Origin: an uncultured Alphaproteobacteria bacterium
Lineage (GTDB): Bacteria > Pseudomonadota > Alphaproteobacteria > HIMB59
Direction of reading: 5' to 3'
NCBI GenBank assembly: GCA_902594145.1
Contig: CACJLA010000001.1
Coordinates: 62,001 to 126,000 of the forward strand
DNA: 64,000 bases
Below are positions 44,721 through 53,258 of this stretch, piece by piece. Under the pieces are notes generated by a model. It had not been told where the DNA came from. It did no database searches and saw only the letters and a list, made by a program, of their open reading frames with translations. Every line of letters starts with the position of its first letter. Within the stretch, counting starts at the first letter, position 1. The translations under genes were made by a program, and so were the position numbers.

Positions 44721-45371
44721 ATGAAAGCAGTCTTGTTTGGATCCATAGGAACATTAATAGAAACATCTGACATTCAACGAAAATCTTTTAACCTAGCGTT
44801 CAAAAAGGAAGGGTTAGATTGGTATTGGAGTAGAAAAACTTATAGTAAGTTATTAAAAAAATCTGGGGGAATAAAAAGAATTGAAGATTTTGCAAAACAA
44901 AGTGGTATGAGCATCAATGCTAAAAAGATATGGAAAAATAAAACAGATATTTTTAACAAAATTATTTTATCCAATAATATTGGCGCCAGGAGAGGCGTTT
45001 TAAAAATTTTTAAATATGCAAAGGAAAATAATATTGATATTGGTCTAGTATCATCTACCTCGAAGAAAAATATTAATACACTTTTTAAAGCATTAAATGG
45101 TCAAATAAATAAAGAAGAATTTAGCTTCATAGGGAATAGAAATTTGGTGTCTAAACCTAAGCCATATCCAGATATTTATTTTAAAGCATTAGAAATTATG
45201 AATTTAAATAAAAAAGACTGTGTAGCAATCGAAGACTCTATAGAAAGTACAAAGTCTGCTATTAAAGCTGGTATACAGTGTATTGCATTTCCAGGTATTT
45301 ATCATAGTGATGAGAATTTTGAATCATGTAAATTGAAATTAAATAAATTGGATATATCTATTTTTAAATAA
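44721..45371 (+). CDS. HAD-IA (CbbY-like) family protein lacking the nucleophile aspartate
   Basis: This 216-residue protein has the CbbY-like cap and core layout (FNLAFKKEGLDWYWSRKTY; motif II IGLVSSTSKKNI; motif III KPKPYPDIY; motif IV VAIEDSIES). The N-terminal motif I, normally F-D-x-D-G-T-L, reads VLFGSIGTL, so both the nucleophile and the acid/base aspartate are lost while everything else is kept. It may therefore be a non-phosphatase with a binding or regulatory role, or use another mechanism. It is isolated between mnmE (divergent) and rho (convergent). Confidence 0.8.
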   Translation: MKAVLFGSIGTLIETSDIQRKSFNLAFKKEGLDWYWSRKTYSKLLKKSGGIKRIEDFAKQSGMSINAKKIWKNKTDIFNKIILSNNIGARRGVLKIFKYAKENNIDIGLVSSTSKKNINTLFKALNGQINKEEFSFIGNRNLVSKPKPYPDIYFKALEIMNLNKKDCVAIEDSIESTKSAIKAGIQCIAFPGIYHSDENFESCKLKLNKLDISIFK

Positions 45372-45374
45372 TTA

Positions 45375-45436
45375 TTTTAATTTGATCATAGGATCAATTA
45401 TCTAAACTAATTTTTTTAATTTGATCTTATCTAAAC
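45375..45436. repeat. imperfect direct repeat with a small hairpin, in the gap before rho
   Basis: TTTTAATTTGATC occurs at 45375-45387 and 45414-45426, and TTATCTAAAC at 45398-45407 and 45427-45436. The first copy also forms a hairpin TTGATC-ATAG-GATCAA (45382-45397) shortly after the HAD gene stop, which may act as a weak terminator. The rest of the gap up to 45653 has no complete gene. Confidence 0.5.
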
Positions 45437-45453
45437 CTGAACACATTTAGATT

Positions 45454-45582
45454 TATGCACACATTGGAACAAGTAGTGATCTCCTTGAAAATATTTTGAG
45501 AGGTTTTAAATATTCATTCAAAAATGATTTCAGCGCTTATGAAACTGATATGTTTCATTTTTTAGAAAATAAAAGTAATTGA
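45454..45582 (+). other. coding-like remnant of about 42 codons, no usual start
   Basis: After a TAG at 45449-45451, one frame stays open to TGA at 45580-45582 and reads like real protein (SSDLLENILRGFKYSF; AYETDMFHFLENKSN). No strong ribosome binding site or ATG near its beginning was found. It may be a remnant of a gene lost between the HAD gene and rho, or a chance open frame. I do not recognise it. Confidence 0.2.
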
Positions 45583-45653
45583 CATAAAAAATCCAGAAGC
45601 TTTTCAATATTAAATAATGATCAAAATAAAATTGTAAATAATTGGAATTAAAA

Positions 45654-46910
45654 TTATTGATTCATGCTGCTGAAAAACTCTTCATTGGTTTTGCAGTCTT
45701 TCATCTTATCTAGTAAGAATTCCATAGCATCTACTGTACCCATAGAAGATAAAATCTTCCTTAAAATAAAGACTTTTTGAAGGTCTCCTGCATCTAATAA
45801 TAAATCTTCTTTTCTAGTTCCGGATTTTTGGACATCAATGGCTGGATATGTTCTTTTATCAGAGAGTTTTCTATCAAGAACAATCTCTGAGTTACCTGTT
45901 CCTTTAAATTCTTCAAATATTACTTCGTCCATTCTACTACCAGTTTCAATCAAAGCAGTCGCAACAATAGTTAACGATCCACCCTCCTCAATGTTTCTAG
46001 CAGCACCAAAGAATCTTTTAGGTCTTTGCAAAGCATTTGCGTCGACGCCACCTGTTAGAACTTTTCCACTTGAAGGTACAACAGTATTGTAGGCTCTACC
46101 CAGCCTTGTTATGGAGTCTAAAAGAATGACAACATCATATTTATTTTCAGCTAATCTTTTTGCTTTTTCAATGACCATTTCAGCAACTTGTACATGTCTA
46201 GCAGCAGGTTCGTCAAATGTAGAACTTATAACTTCTCCATTTACAGATCGTTGCATATCCGTAACCTCTTCTGGTCTTTCATCTATTAGTAATACCATCA
46301 AATATACGTCAGGAAAATTTTCTGCAATTGATTTTGCAATTTTTTGTAAAATAACAGTCTTGCCTGATCTTGGTGGTGCGACTATTAATGATCTTTGACC
46401 CGCGCCAACTGGAGCAATAATATCAATAATCCTTGATGATAAATCTGTATCAGGCTTTTCTGTTTCCAAATTGAATTTTTTTTCTGGATACAATGGAGTT
46501 AAATTATCAAAATTAGTTTTAAATTTATTATTCTTTGCAATATCTATAAAATTTACCTTATTGGTTTCGACCAATGCAAAATATCTTTCACCATCTTTTG
46601 GAGGACGAATAGGACCTTCTAAAGTGTCCCCCTTTCTTAAACCGTATCTTTTAATTTGATTAGGGCTTACATATATATCATCTGGCCCAGGTAAATAGTT
46701 AGAATCTGCAGAACGAAGAAAACCAAAGCCATCTTGCATTGTTTCTAAAACTCCCTCTCCAATTATTTCTTCATTCTTTTCAGCAAATTTTTTAAGAACA
46801 GAAAAATATATATCTTGTTTTTTTAAGCCAGAAGCATTTTCAATACCTAATGATTCAGCATAATCCAATAGTTCTTGTGGTTTTTTGACTTTTAGCTCGT
46901 TTAAATGCAT
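45654..46910 (-). CDS. rho: transcription termination factor Rho
   Basis: Rho is the hexameric RNA-dependent ATPase that ends many transcripts. The 418-residue protein has the N-terminal helical [19 protein letters not shown], the RNA-binding cold-shock-like region [22 protein letters not shown], the Walker [12 protein letters not shown] (Rho-specific APPRSGKT), Walker [12 protein letters not shown] and the R/Q loop [20 protein letters not shown]. It is the rightmost gene of the leftward block that runs from the putative origin. Confidence 0.97.
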   Translation of the reverse strand: MHLNELKVKKPQELLDYAESLGIENASGLKKQDIYFSVLKKFAEKNEEIIGEGVLETMQDGFGFLRSADSNYLPGPDDIYVSPNQIKRYGLRKGDTLEGPIRPPKDGERYFALVETNKVNFIDIAKNNKFKTNFDNLTPLYPEKKFNLETEKPDTDLSSRIIDIIAPVGAGQRSLIVAPPRSGKTVILQKIAKSIAENFPDVYLMVLLIDERPEEVTDMQRSVNGEVISSTFDEPAARHVQVAEMVIEKAKRLAENKYDVVILLDSITRLGRAYNTVVPSSGKVLTGGVDANALQRPKRFFGAARNIEEGGSLTIVATALIETGSRMDEVIFEEFKGTGNSEIVLDRKLSDKRTYPAIDVQKSGTRKEDLLLDAGDLQKVFILRKILSSMGTVDAMEFLLDKMKDCKTNEEFFSSMNQ

Positions 46911-47148
46911 TTTGGAAGTTACCTAGATTGTTAGATATATTGAAATAGGTTTATAACAAAAAATAAAAAGAAAATATATATATATATTTGTATATAGAGT
47001 TGTTGTTGTATGTCGAATGATGGGGATTAACACTTTACTATTAGAAAAAACCCTCATTTTGTTAAATTTTTATTGTTTAATAACAAATGTAGATAACTTA
47101 ATATTGATAAATAAATAGTTTTTTTGCTGTTTAAAACTCTCTAAATTT
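46911..47148. other. oriC: putative chromosomal replication origin (oriC)
   Basis: This 238-base non-coding gap is very AT-rich, with an alternating (AT)n run at 46974-46986 and a TATATAG-type segment after it. TGTAGATAA (47088-47096) and TAATCCACA (47163-47171, just inside maf) each differ from the DnaA box TTATCCACA or its complement at one base. Gene directions diverge here: rho to parB run left, maf to smr run right. In alphaproteobacteria such as Caulobacter the origin lies near this gene set (parAB-gidAB-trmE-rho-hemE), although hemE is missing here. It also must hold rho and maf promoters. Confidence 0.55.
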
Positions 47149-47742
47149 ATGAATAACTTATTTAATCCACAATTAACCAAGCAGGTTATAATTGGCACAA
47201 AAAGCAAATCAAGAAGAAAATTATTCAAAATGATGAATTTGAAATTTCAGTATCGTTCAGCCAATATTAATGAAAAAACTGTAAAAAATTTAAAAAACGA
47301 TAAATATGATGCTTTAAAAATAGCAAAAGCAAAAGCCATTCACCTTTCCAAAAAGAATAAAAACAAAATAATTATAACATTTGACACTACAATTTTGCAC
47401 ATGGGAAGAACTATTTATAAGTGTCATACAAAGAATTGTTGTAAAAAAACACTTAGATCTTTTAATAATACATCCCATAACCTTTATACGGGAATGGTTT
47501 TTATGATTAATAATAGTCTTATTAGAAGCTACTTAACCAAAACAAAAATAGTTTTTAAGCAAAATAAAATTATAGATATGAATAATTATGTTGAAAAAAA
47601 TTTTAAACAAATATTATCTTCAGTAGGGTGTTATAACATAGAAAGTAAAGGAAAATTATTCTTCAAAAATATTGAGAAAAGTTATTTTAATGTAATCGGA
47701 ATGGATATAATTAATTTTCTGAAAATATTAAGAAGTATATAG
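47149..47742 (+). CDS. Maf-like nucleoside triphosphate pyrophosphatase, divergent
   Basis: This 197-residue protein follows the Maf fold outline. It opens with VIIGTKSKSRRKLFKMMN, where the family has S-x-S-x-R-R-x-L, keeps the INEKT-like segment and has FDTTILHMGRTIYKC, where the family has D-T-V-V-x-x-x-g-x-i-x-x-K-P. The K-P pair seems lost, and other motif positions deviate. Maf proteins hydrolyse non-canonical or excess nucleoside triphosphates. Its place, first in the rightward maf-aroE-coaE-dnaQ row, is standard. It is lysine- and asparagine-rich, as are its neighbours. Activity is doubtful because of the motif changes. Confidence 0.75.
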   Translation: MNNLFNPQLTKQVIIGTKSKSRRKLFKMMNLKFQYRSANINEKTVKNLKNDKYDALKIAKAKAIHLSKKNKNKIIITFDTTILHMGRTIYKCHTKNCCKKTLRSFNNTSHNLYTGMVFMINNSLIRSYLTKTKIVFKQNKIIDMNNYVEKNFKQILSSVGCYNIESKGKLFFKNIEKSYFNVIGMDIINFLKILRSI

Positions 47743-48558
47743 ATGATAAAAAAAAAGATAGGCATTGTTGCAGAAAAGTTAGACCATACATTGTCGCCAA
47801 GAATACACAATTATTGGTCTAAAAAAACAAAGAGTAATTTTTTGTATAAAAAATATGAAATAGAAGAAAAAAGTATAGAAAAATTTTTCCACAATTATAA
47901 AAAGGATAGAAACTTTATTGGTTTTAATATCACAATTCCATACAAAGAAAAATTTATCAATATGTGTGATAATGTTTCTCTAAGAGCAAAAAAGATCGGC
48001 TCTGTTAATTTAATCTACAAAAAAGAAAACATGATATATGGCGACAACACAGATGTTACTGGTTTTAGAAAAACTTTTAACTTACTGAAAATCAAAAGGA
48101 TTAAAACTGTTTTATTAATTGGCGCAGGTGGAGCGTCTAGGGCCATCTTATACTTCCTTAATAAAAAAAACATTGATAATATTGACATTTTCGCAACATC
48201 TCTTAGAAGAAGAGACGGTCTTTCAAAAAATTTTAATTTTAAAAATTTCACAAACAAGACAACGTTATTGAAAAAGAGGTATGACTTAATAATCAATGCC
48301 TCTAATGCAGGGATGAGTCATGGTAATAAAATGAATAGAAATATATTACGACTTGTCAAAAAAACAAAGGGAGTCATTGATATTGTTTATAATCCGCTTG
48401 AAACTGATTTATTAAATGAGGCTAAGAAACATAATATAAGATCATTAGGGGGATTAATAATGCTTGTAGAACAAGCAAAACCATCCTTTGAAATTTGGTC
48501 AAAAAGAAGTATTGAAATTGATGATAAGATTTATCAATCATTAATTGGTAAAATATGA
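47743..48558 (+). CDS. aroE: shikimate dehydrogenase
   Basis: AroE reduces 3-dehydroshikimate with NADPH in aromatic amino acid synthesis. The 271-residue protein has the substrate motif LSPRIHNYW, the catalytic lysine in ITIPYKEKF, GDNTDVTGF with the catalytic aspartate, the NADP loop IGAGGASRAI, NASNAGMS and the C-terminal GGLIMLVEQA. It starts one base after the maf stop and overlaps coaE by four bases. Confidence 0.95.
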   Translation: MIKKKIGIVAEKLDHTLSPRIHNYWSKKTKSNFLYKKYEIEEKSIEKFFHNYKKDRNFIGFNITIPYKEKFINMCDNVSLRAKKIGSVNLIYKKENMIYGDNTDVTGFRKTFNLLKIKRIKTVLLIGAGGASRAILYFLNKKNIDNIDIFATSLRRRDGLSKNFNFKNFTNKTTLLKKRYDLIINASNAGMSHGNKMNRNILRLVKKTKGVIDIVYNPLETDLLNEAKKHNIRSLGGLIMLVEQAKPSFEIWSKRSIEIDDKIYQSLIGKI

Positions 48559-49112
48559 TGAAAGTAGCAGTTACAGGAAATATTGGTTCAGGTAAAAGCG
48601 AATTTATAAATTTTATCTCTAAGCTTGGCTTCTACTATATTTCTTCTGATGTAATAATCTCGAACCTATACAAAGATGATAAAACAAGGAACATTATCTT
48701 ACAAAAATTAGATCTAAATGAGAAAAACTATAAACAAGAAATTATAAATAAAATACATAATGAGGTATTTAATAGGCGACTTAAGAAAGTAATATATCCC
48801 TTTTTGTACTCAAAAAAAAGATTTATATGTCAAAAACATAAAACATATCAACCTATTTTTTACGAGGTACCATTGCTTTATGAGGAAAAATTGAATCATG
48901 ATTACAACGTCACTGTTTTCATTAAAGCAGATATAAATAAAAGAAGACAAAGAGTTTTAAATAGGGGCGTAAGTAAGAACTATTTTACATTAATGAATAA
49001 CAAGCAAATCAACGAAAATATAAAAAAAATCAAATCAACTTTTACATTAAATAACAACGGATCAATCTTGAACTTACGATTAAATATTATTAAATTACTA
49101 AATGAACTATGA
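48555..49112 (+). CDS. coaE: dephospho-CoA kinase
   Basis: CoaE performs the last step of coenzyme A synthesis, phosphorylating the ribose 3'-hydroxyl of dephospho-CoA. The 185-residue protein has the P-loop GNIGSGKSEF, the YISSDVI aspartate and a conserved EVPLLYEEKL in the substrate region, with the lid basic stretch KRRQRVLNRG. It is slightly short and lysine-rich. It overlaps aroE and dnaQ by four bases each. Confidence 0.92.
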   Translation: MMKVAVTGNIGSGKSEFINFISKLGFYYISSDVIISNLYKDDKTRNIILQKLDLNEKNYKQEIINKIHNEVFNRRLKKVIYPFLYSKKRFICQKHKTYQPIFYEVPLLYEEKLNHDYNVTVFIKADINKRRQRVLNRGVSKNYFTLMNNKQINENIKKIKSTFTLNNNGSILNLRLNIIKLLNEL

Positions 49113-49786
49113 GAGAAATCATACTTGATATCGAAACAACAGGCTTGGATCATAAAGAAGGGCACCGTGTTATTGAAATCGGCTGTATTGAACTAAATAG
49201 CAAGGAAGTTGGCGCCAGTTATCATCAGTACATAAATCCCTCTAAAATTCTTACAGATGATAATATTAAAATACATGGTATTACTAACGAATATCTAATT
49301 GATAAGCCACATTTTGATGAAATTGCTGATGATTTCCTCACATTTGTTAAAGACAGTGCTATTATTGCTCACAACGCGTCTTTTGACATCGGATTTCTGA
49401 ATTATGAACTTGAAAAACTATCTAAACCTAAAATTGTAAAAGAGAGGGTTATTGACACAATTAAAATTGCAAGGCAAAGATTTCCTGGGCAACAAGTATC
49501 ATTAGACGCACTTATAAAGAAATTAAAGATAAACACCCTTATTAATAGAGACCAACATGGTGCTCTAAAAGACGCAAAGCTTTTAACTGATGTATATTTG
49601 GAATTACAGGGTATTAATCAAATAGGATTAGATCTAGGAGAGATATCTGAAAAAATTACTTTAGCTAGTGAGCCGAATTACTCATCCGTCGTATTAACAA
49701 AAGAAGAGACAGAAGCCCATAAAGAGTTTATAAAAAGTAAAATACCTAATTCAAATTGGGCTAAAATGTTAAAAAATTATGAGTAG
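49109..49786 (+). CDS. dnaQ: DNA polymerase III epsilon subunit (3'-5' proofreading exonuclease)
   Basis: This 225-residue DEDDh exonuclease shows Exo I LDIETTGLD (Asp and Glu ligands), Exo II IIAHNASFDIGFLNYEL and Exo III DQHGALKDAKLLTDVY with the catalytic His. It proofreads for the polymerase III core. The C-terminal tail (about residues 180-225) would bind the alpha subunit. The usual secB neighbour of alphaproteobacteria is missing downstream, and the Tim44-like gene follows with an 8-base overlap. Confidence 0.95.
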   Translation: MREIILDIETTGLDHKEGHRVIEIGCIELNSKEVGASYHQYINPSKILTDDNIKIHGITNEYLIDKPHFDEIADDFLTFVKDSAIIAHNASFDIGFLNYELEKLSKPKIVKERVIDTIKIARQRFPGQQVSLDALIKKLKINTLINRDQHGALKDAKLLTDVYLELQGINQIGLDLGEISEKITLASEPNYSSVVLTKEETEAHKEFIKSKIPNSNWAKMLKNYE

Positions 49787-50291
49787 TGAATTTATAGATA
49801 TTGTACTTTTCGGTGCTATCGCCATTTTTTTAGTATATCGCCTGAGAAGTATTCTCGGATCTTCTGATGGAAAAATTGTTAATATTAGAACCAAAAAAAA
49901 CCCTCAATCTAAATTTAAGCCAAAAATAGTTCCCAAAAACGAAAATAATGAATTTTTAGATGGCGCTAGTAAGGCCTATGAGATGATTGTTCAGGCTTAC
50001 CAAAGTAATAATATTGAAAAGGTAAAAGATCTGCTAACACCTGAGGCAATGCAAGCTATGGAACAGGCGAAAGCCCCCAAAGAAATAAAATTTTCAGAAG
50101 TTAAATCTAGTAGTATTTTAGATGATAAATCCGATGATTTAAGATTAATTAAGTCTGTTAAGTTTGAAACTGAACACTACAACGTTGCAAATAATGAAAT
50201 CTTAAATGTTGTTGAAGAGTGGGGTTTCGAAAAAGATAAAAAATCCTCTGATCCTAACTGGAAACTTTTTTCTATTAAACTTGTCTCATAA
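49779..50291 (+). CDS. Tim44-like membrane protein (TimA type)
   Basis: This 170-residue protein has one N-terminal transmembrane helix (VLFGAIAIFLVYRLRSILG), a short basic linker and a C-terminal Tim44-like domain with AYEMIVQAYQSNNIEKVKDLLTPEAMQAM and VVEEWGFEKDKKSSDPNWKL. The family resembles mitochondrial Tim44 and is typical for alphaproteobacteria, where it sits beside secB or dnaQ; its function in bacteria is not settled. The protein is shorter than the common 220-240 residues. It overlaps dnaQ by eight bases and smr by eleven. Confidence 0.88.
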   Translation: MSSEFIDIVLFGAIAIFLVYRLRSILGSSDGKIVNIRTKKNPQSKFKPKIVPKNENNEFLDGASKAYEMIVQAYQSNNIEKVKDLLTPEAMQAMEQAKAPKEIKFSEVKSSSILDDKSDDLRLIKSVKFETEHYNVANNEILNVVEEWGFEKDKKSSDPNWKLFSIKLVS

Positions 50292-50781
50292 AATAAAATT
50301 TAACTTATCTAATCAAAAAAATAAAAAACAACTAGAAGACCAGCCTAACAAAAAAATTAGCATTTCTATAGGAGGGCCAGTAGTAAAAACTAATAAAGTT
50401 GATAAATTAGAAAATAAGAAATTAATTCCTAAAAAAAATTTAACCAAAGCAGTCTTATTGGACAATAACCTTCACAAACAATTTAAGAATAACCAATTTA
50501 GTAAGATAGACTTACATGGATTAACAGTTGACCATGCTCATCAAAAATTAATTCAATATTTTAAAATAAATTACTTGAAAAAAAATCTATTTCACATAAT
50601 CGTAACTGGGCTTGGTAATAAAGCAGAAGGAGAAGAATTTTTTACAGGAAAGATAAGAAAACAATTTCCATTTTGGTTAGATACAGAAAAGTTTCAATTC
50701 ATGGTAAAGTCTTATTCACCTTGTAAAATACAACATGGTGGGTTGGGTGCCTTTTATGTTAAGCTCAAATTTAAAGAATAA
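50281..50781 (+). CDS. Smr-domain protein (putative endonuclease)
   Basis: From the TTG at 50281 this is a 166-residue protein with a basic disordered head and a C-terminal Smr domain: IDLHGLTVDHAHQKL (DLHG motif), FHIIVTGLGNKAEGE (the TGxG position) and a final YSPCKIQHGGLGAFYVKLK (H-G-G-x-G-A-x-Y-V). Smr domains nick structured DNA or cleave RNA, including on collided ribosomes in E. coli SmrB. TTG 50281 is preferred since it makes a short overlap with the Tim44-like gene; a TTG at 50206 is also open. The mltA gene usually found between them is absent. Confidence 0.85.
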   Translation: MSHKIKFNLSNQKNKKQLEDQPNKKISISIGGPVVKTNKVDKLENKKLIPKKNLTKAVLLDNNLHKQFKNNQFSKIDLHGLTVDHAHQKLIQYFKINYLKKNLFHIIVTGLGNKAEGEEFFTGKIRKQFPFWLDTEKFQFMVKSYSPCKIQHGGLGAFYVKLKFKE

Positions 50782-52084
50782 ATTTCTTTTCATCTGTGGG
50801 TTTTATCTCTGACTTTACAGCATCTGTGACCCAAGCTTTATCAACAATTTCAGTTTTTTGATCACTGAGGTTTGCATCAAAGCTTATTCTTTCAAGAATC
50901 TTTTCAAACATTGTTTGCAAGCGTCTAGCACCTATGTTTTCAACTTCAGTATTTATTTGTTCAGTTAGCGTAGCTATTTCCTCTAAAGCTTCGTCTTCAA
51001 ACTGCAATTCAATATTTTCTGTTGCAAACAAAGATTTATATTGTTTTGTTAAACTATTATCAGTTTCTTTTAAAATTCTTATAAAATCATCTTTTTTGAG
51101 AGCATTTAATCTTACCCTTACAGGCAATCTACCTTGAAGTTCAGGGAGTAAATCACTTGGTTTGGATTGATGAAAAGCACCCGATGCTATAAATAAAATA
51201 TGGTTTGTTTCAATTGTGCCATATTTAGTGCTGACAACTGTACCCTCAATAAGAGGCAATAAATCTCTTTGTACCCCTTCTCTAGAGACGTCACCACCTC
51301 GCCTTTCACTATTGGGTGCAATTTTGTCTATTTCATCAATAAAAACTATCCCACTTTCTTGAACACTTTTAATCGCATTTTGTACGACGTTTTGTTTTTC
51401 AGCAATTTTTTCTATCTCTTCTTGGATTAATGGTTCGTAAGCCTCGCCTATTTTTATTTTTGTCTTCTTCTTATTTTTTATACCTTTGCCAAATATATCA
51501 TTCATATTAATCATTCCCATTTGAGCACCTGGTATACCTGGGATATCTAGAGATTGAAAAGGATTTGATTTTTGGTCTAGTGCTATTTCAATATCTTTAT
51601 CGTTAAGTTGATTATCTCTTAGCATTAAACGAAATTTTTCTTTCGTTTCCTCACTTGGATTGTCTCCAAGCAAGGCCTTTAAAACTATTTCCTCTGCGTT
51701 TAATTTAGCCTCATCTATAAAACGATCTCTAATTTTTTTCTTTTCTAAATTAATTGCAACTTCAATTAAATCCCTAATAATTTGCTCCACATCTCTACCA
51801 ACATAACCAATTTCTGTAAATTTTGTTGCTTCTACTTTTATAAACGGAGACTGAGTAAGTTTAGCCAGTTTTCTGGCAATTTCTGTTTTACCACATCCAG
51901 TTGGCCCAATCATTAAAATGTTTTTTGGTATGATATCATCTCTCAATGTTTCATCTTTAACATTCAATCTCCTCCAACGATTTCTAAGTGCAATGGCAAC
52001 TGCTTTTTTTGCGTCGTCCTGACCGATTACATAGCGATCAAGCTCTTCCTTGATAACTTTTGGCGTAAGGGATTGGTTATCCAT
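50771..52084 (-). CDS. hslU: ATP-dependent protease ATPase subunit HslU
   Basis: HslU unfolds substrates and feeds them to the HslV peptidase. The 437-residue protein has LDRYVIGQDDAKKAVAIAL at the start, Walker A GPTGCGKTEIARKLA, the central-pore motif with GYVGRDVEQI, Walker B IVFIDEIDKIAP, sensor residues and the extreme C-terminal FIL tail that inserts into HslV. The stop is convergent with smr (11-base overlap) and its start touches the hslV stop. These are heat-shock genes in most bacteria. Confidence 0.97.
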   Translation of the reverse strand: MDNQSLTPKVIKEELDRYVIGQDDAKKAVAIALRNRWRRLNVKDETLRDDIIPKNILMIGPTGCGKTEIARKLAKLTQSPFIKVEATKFTEIGYVGRDVEQIIRDLIEVAINLEKKKIRDRFIDEAKLNAEEIVLKALLGDNPSEETKEKFRLMLRDNQLNDKDIEIALDQKSNPFQSLDIPGIPGAQMGMINMNDIFGKGIKNKKKTKIKIGEAYEPLIQEEIEKIAEKQNVVQNAIKSVQESGIVFIDEIDKIAPNSERRGGDVSREGVQRDLLPLIEGTVVSTKYGTIETNHILFIASGAFHQSKPSDLLPELQGRLPVRVRLNALKKDDFIRILKETDNSLTKQYKSLFATENIELQFEDEALEEIATLTEQINTEVENIGARRLQTMFEKILERISFDANLSDQKTEIVDKAWVTDAVKSEIKPTDEKKFIL

Positions 52085-52635
52085 TAAATTTTAATCTCTG
52101 CAATGTTTAAGGTATCATTTGTATAAATACAAAGTTCTGCTGCAACTTTAAGCGACTCTGATGCAATTTCTTTGGCAGATAAATCAGACTTTCTTTTCAA
52201 TGCTCTTGCAGCGCTCAAAGCAAAGTTTCCACCAGATCCAATAGCTACAATTCCTTCTTGAGGTTCTAAAACATCACCTGTTCCACTAATCAAAAATGTT
52301 TCACTTTTGTCAGCAGCAATAATCATTGACTCTAACCTTCTTAGATATCTGTCTGTTCTCCAATCTTTAGCTAATTCGACACAAGCTCTTTTTAAATTAT
52401 AAGAAAACTCCTCACATTTTTTTTCTAGTCGATCAAAAAGAGTTAAAGCGTCGGCAGTCGATCCAGCAAATCCAACTATAATCTGGTCTTTATGAAATGT
52501 TCTAATTTTATTAGCATTTGATTTAATAACCGAAGTCCCCAGTGTTACTTGCCCATCGGAGGCTATAACAACACTTTCCTTGTCACGAACACAAACAACA
52601 GTTGTTGAGCGTATTATTGTTTTATTTTTATCCAT
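52084..52635 (-). CDS. hslV: ATP-dependent protease peptidase subunit HslV
   Basis: HslV is the threonine peptidase chamber of the HslUV protease. The 183-residue protein has a short propeptide (residues 1-10) followed by the nucleophile Thr11 in STTVVCVRDKE, ASDGQVTLG, and the family GSGGNFALSAARAL segment. It shares a one-base junction with hslU and diverges from hisB across 38 bases. I see no heat-shock promoter in that short gap. Confidence 0.96.
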   Translation of the reverse strand: MDKNKTIIRSTTVVCVRDKESVVIASDGQVTLGTSVIKSNANKIRTFHKDQIIVGFAGSTADALTLFDRLEKKCEEFSYNLKRACVELAKDWRTDRYLRRLESMIIAADKSETFLISGTGDVLEPQEGIVAIGSGGNFALSAARALKRKSDLSAKEIASESLKVAAELCIYTNDTLNIAEIKI

Positions 52636-52673
52636 TATTCCTATAAATATAGGTACTAAATAGCTGATTACAA

Positions 52674-53258
52674 ATGCGCGAATTTACATTCAATAGAGAT
52701 ACAAAAGAAACAAAGATATCAATTAAAATTAATCTTGATGGTTCCGGAAAAAATAAAATTGATACAGGTATCGCTTTTTTTGATCACATGCTACAGCAAA
52801 TAAGCACCCACAGCTTAATAGACTTAGAATTAAATTGTGATGGAGATTTAAAAGTAGACATGCACCACACTGTAGAGGATGTAGGAATTGCCCTAGGTGA
52901 AAGTATAAAAAATGCACTCGGTGATAAAAAAGGGATAACAAGATTTGCACATTCCTATGTATCTTTCGATGAAACATTAACAAGATCAGTTATAGATTTA
53001 TGTAATCGTCCGTATTTTATTTGGAATGTTAAAACATCATTAGAAAAAGTTGGTGAAATGGACCAAGAGCTTTTTTCAGAATTTTTTAAATCCTTAGTGA
53101 CTGAATCAAGAATGAACTGTCACATCGAAACATTATATGGACAAAACAATCACCACATTATTGAAAGTTGCTTTAAATCTTTTGCGATATCTCTAAAAAA
53201 AGCGATATCAATCGACCCAAAAAAAAAAGATATTCCGAGTTCAAAAGGTAAACTTTGA
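52674..53258 (+). CDS. hisB: imidazoleglycerol-phosphate dehydratase
   Basis: HisB dehydrates imidazole-glycerol-phosphate, the sixth step in histidine synthesis. The 194-residue monofunctional form has FFDHMLQQISTHS, DLKVDMHHTVEDVGIALG (metal-binding His and Glu), and the later HIIESCFKSFAISL segment. No histidinol-phosphatase domain is fused. First gene of hisB-hisH-hisA-hisF, each overlapping the next by four to eight bases. Confidence 0.97.
   Translation: MREFTFNRDTKETKISIKINLDGSGKNKIDTGIAFFDHMLQQISTHSLIDLELNCDGDLKVDMHHTVEDVGIALGESIKNALGDKKGITRFAHSYVSFDETLTRSVIDLCNRPYFIWNVKTSLEKVGEMDQELFSEFFKSLVTESRMNCHIETLYGQNNHHIIESCFKSFAISLKKAISIDPKKKDIPSSKGKL

Noticed and set aside
45838..46659. Three open frames opposite rho.
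   Set aside because: All lie within the rho gene in antisense and carry no recognisable protein signals.
46974..46995. Alternating AT run as a possible repeat array or phase-variable tract.
   Set aside because: Short, single and in a non-coding gap; better explained as part of the AT-rich putative origin.
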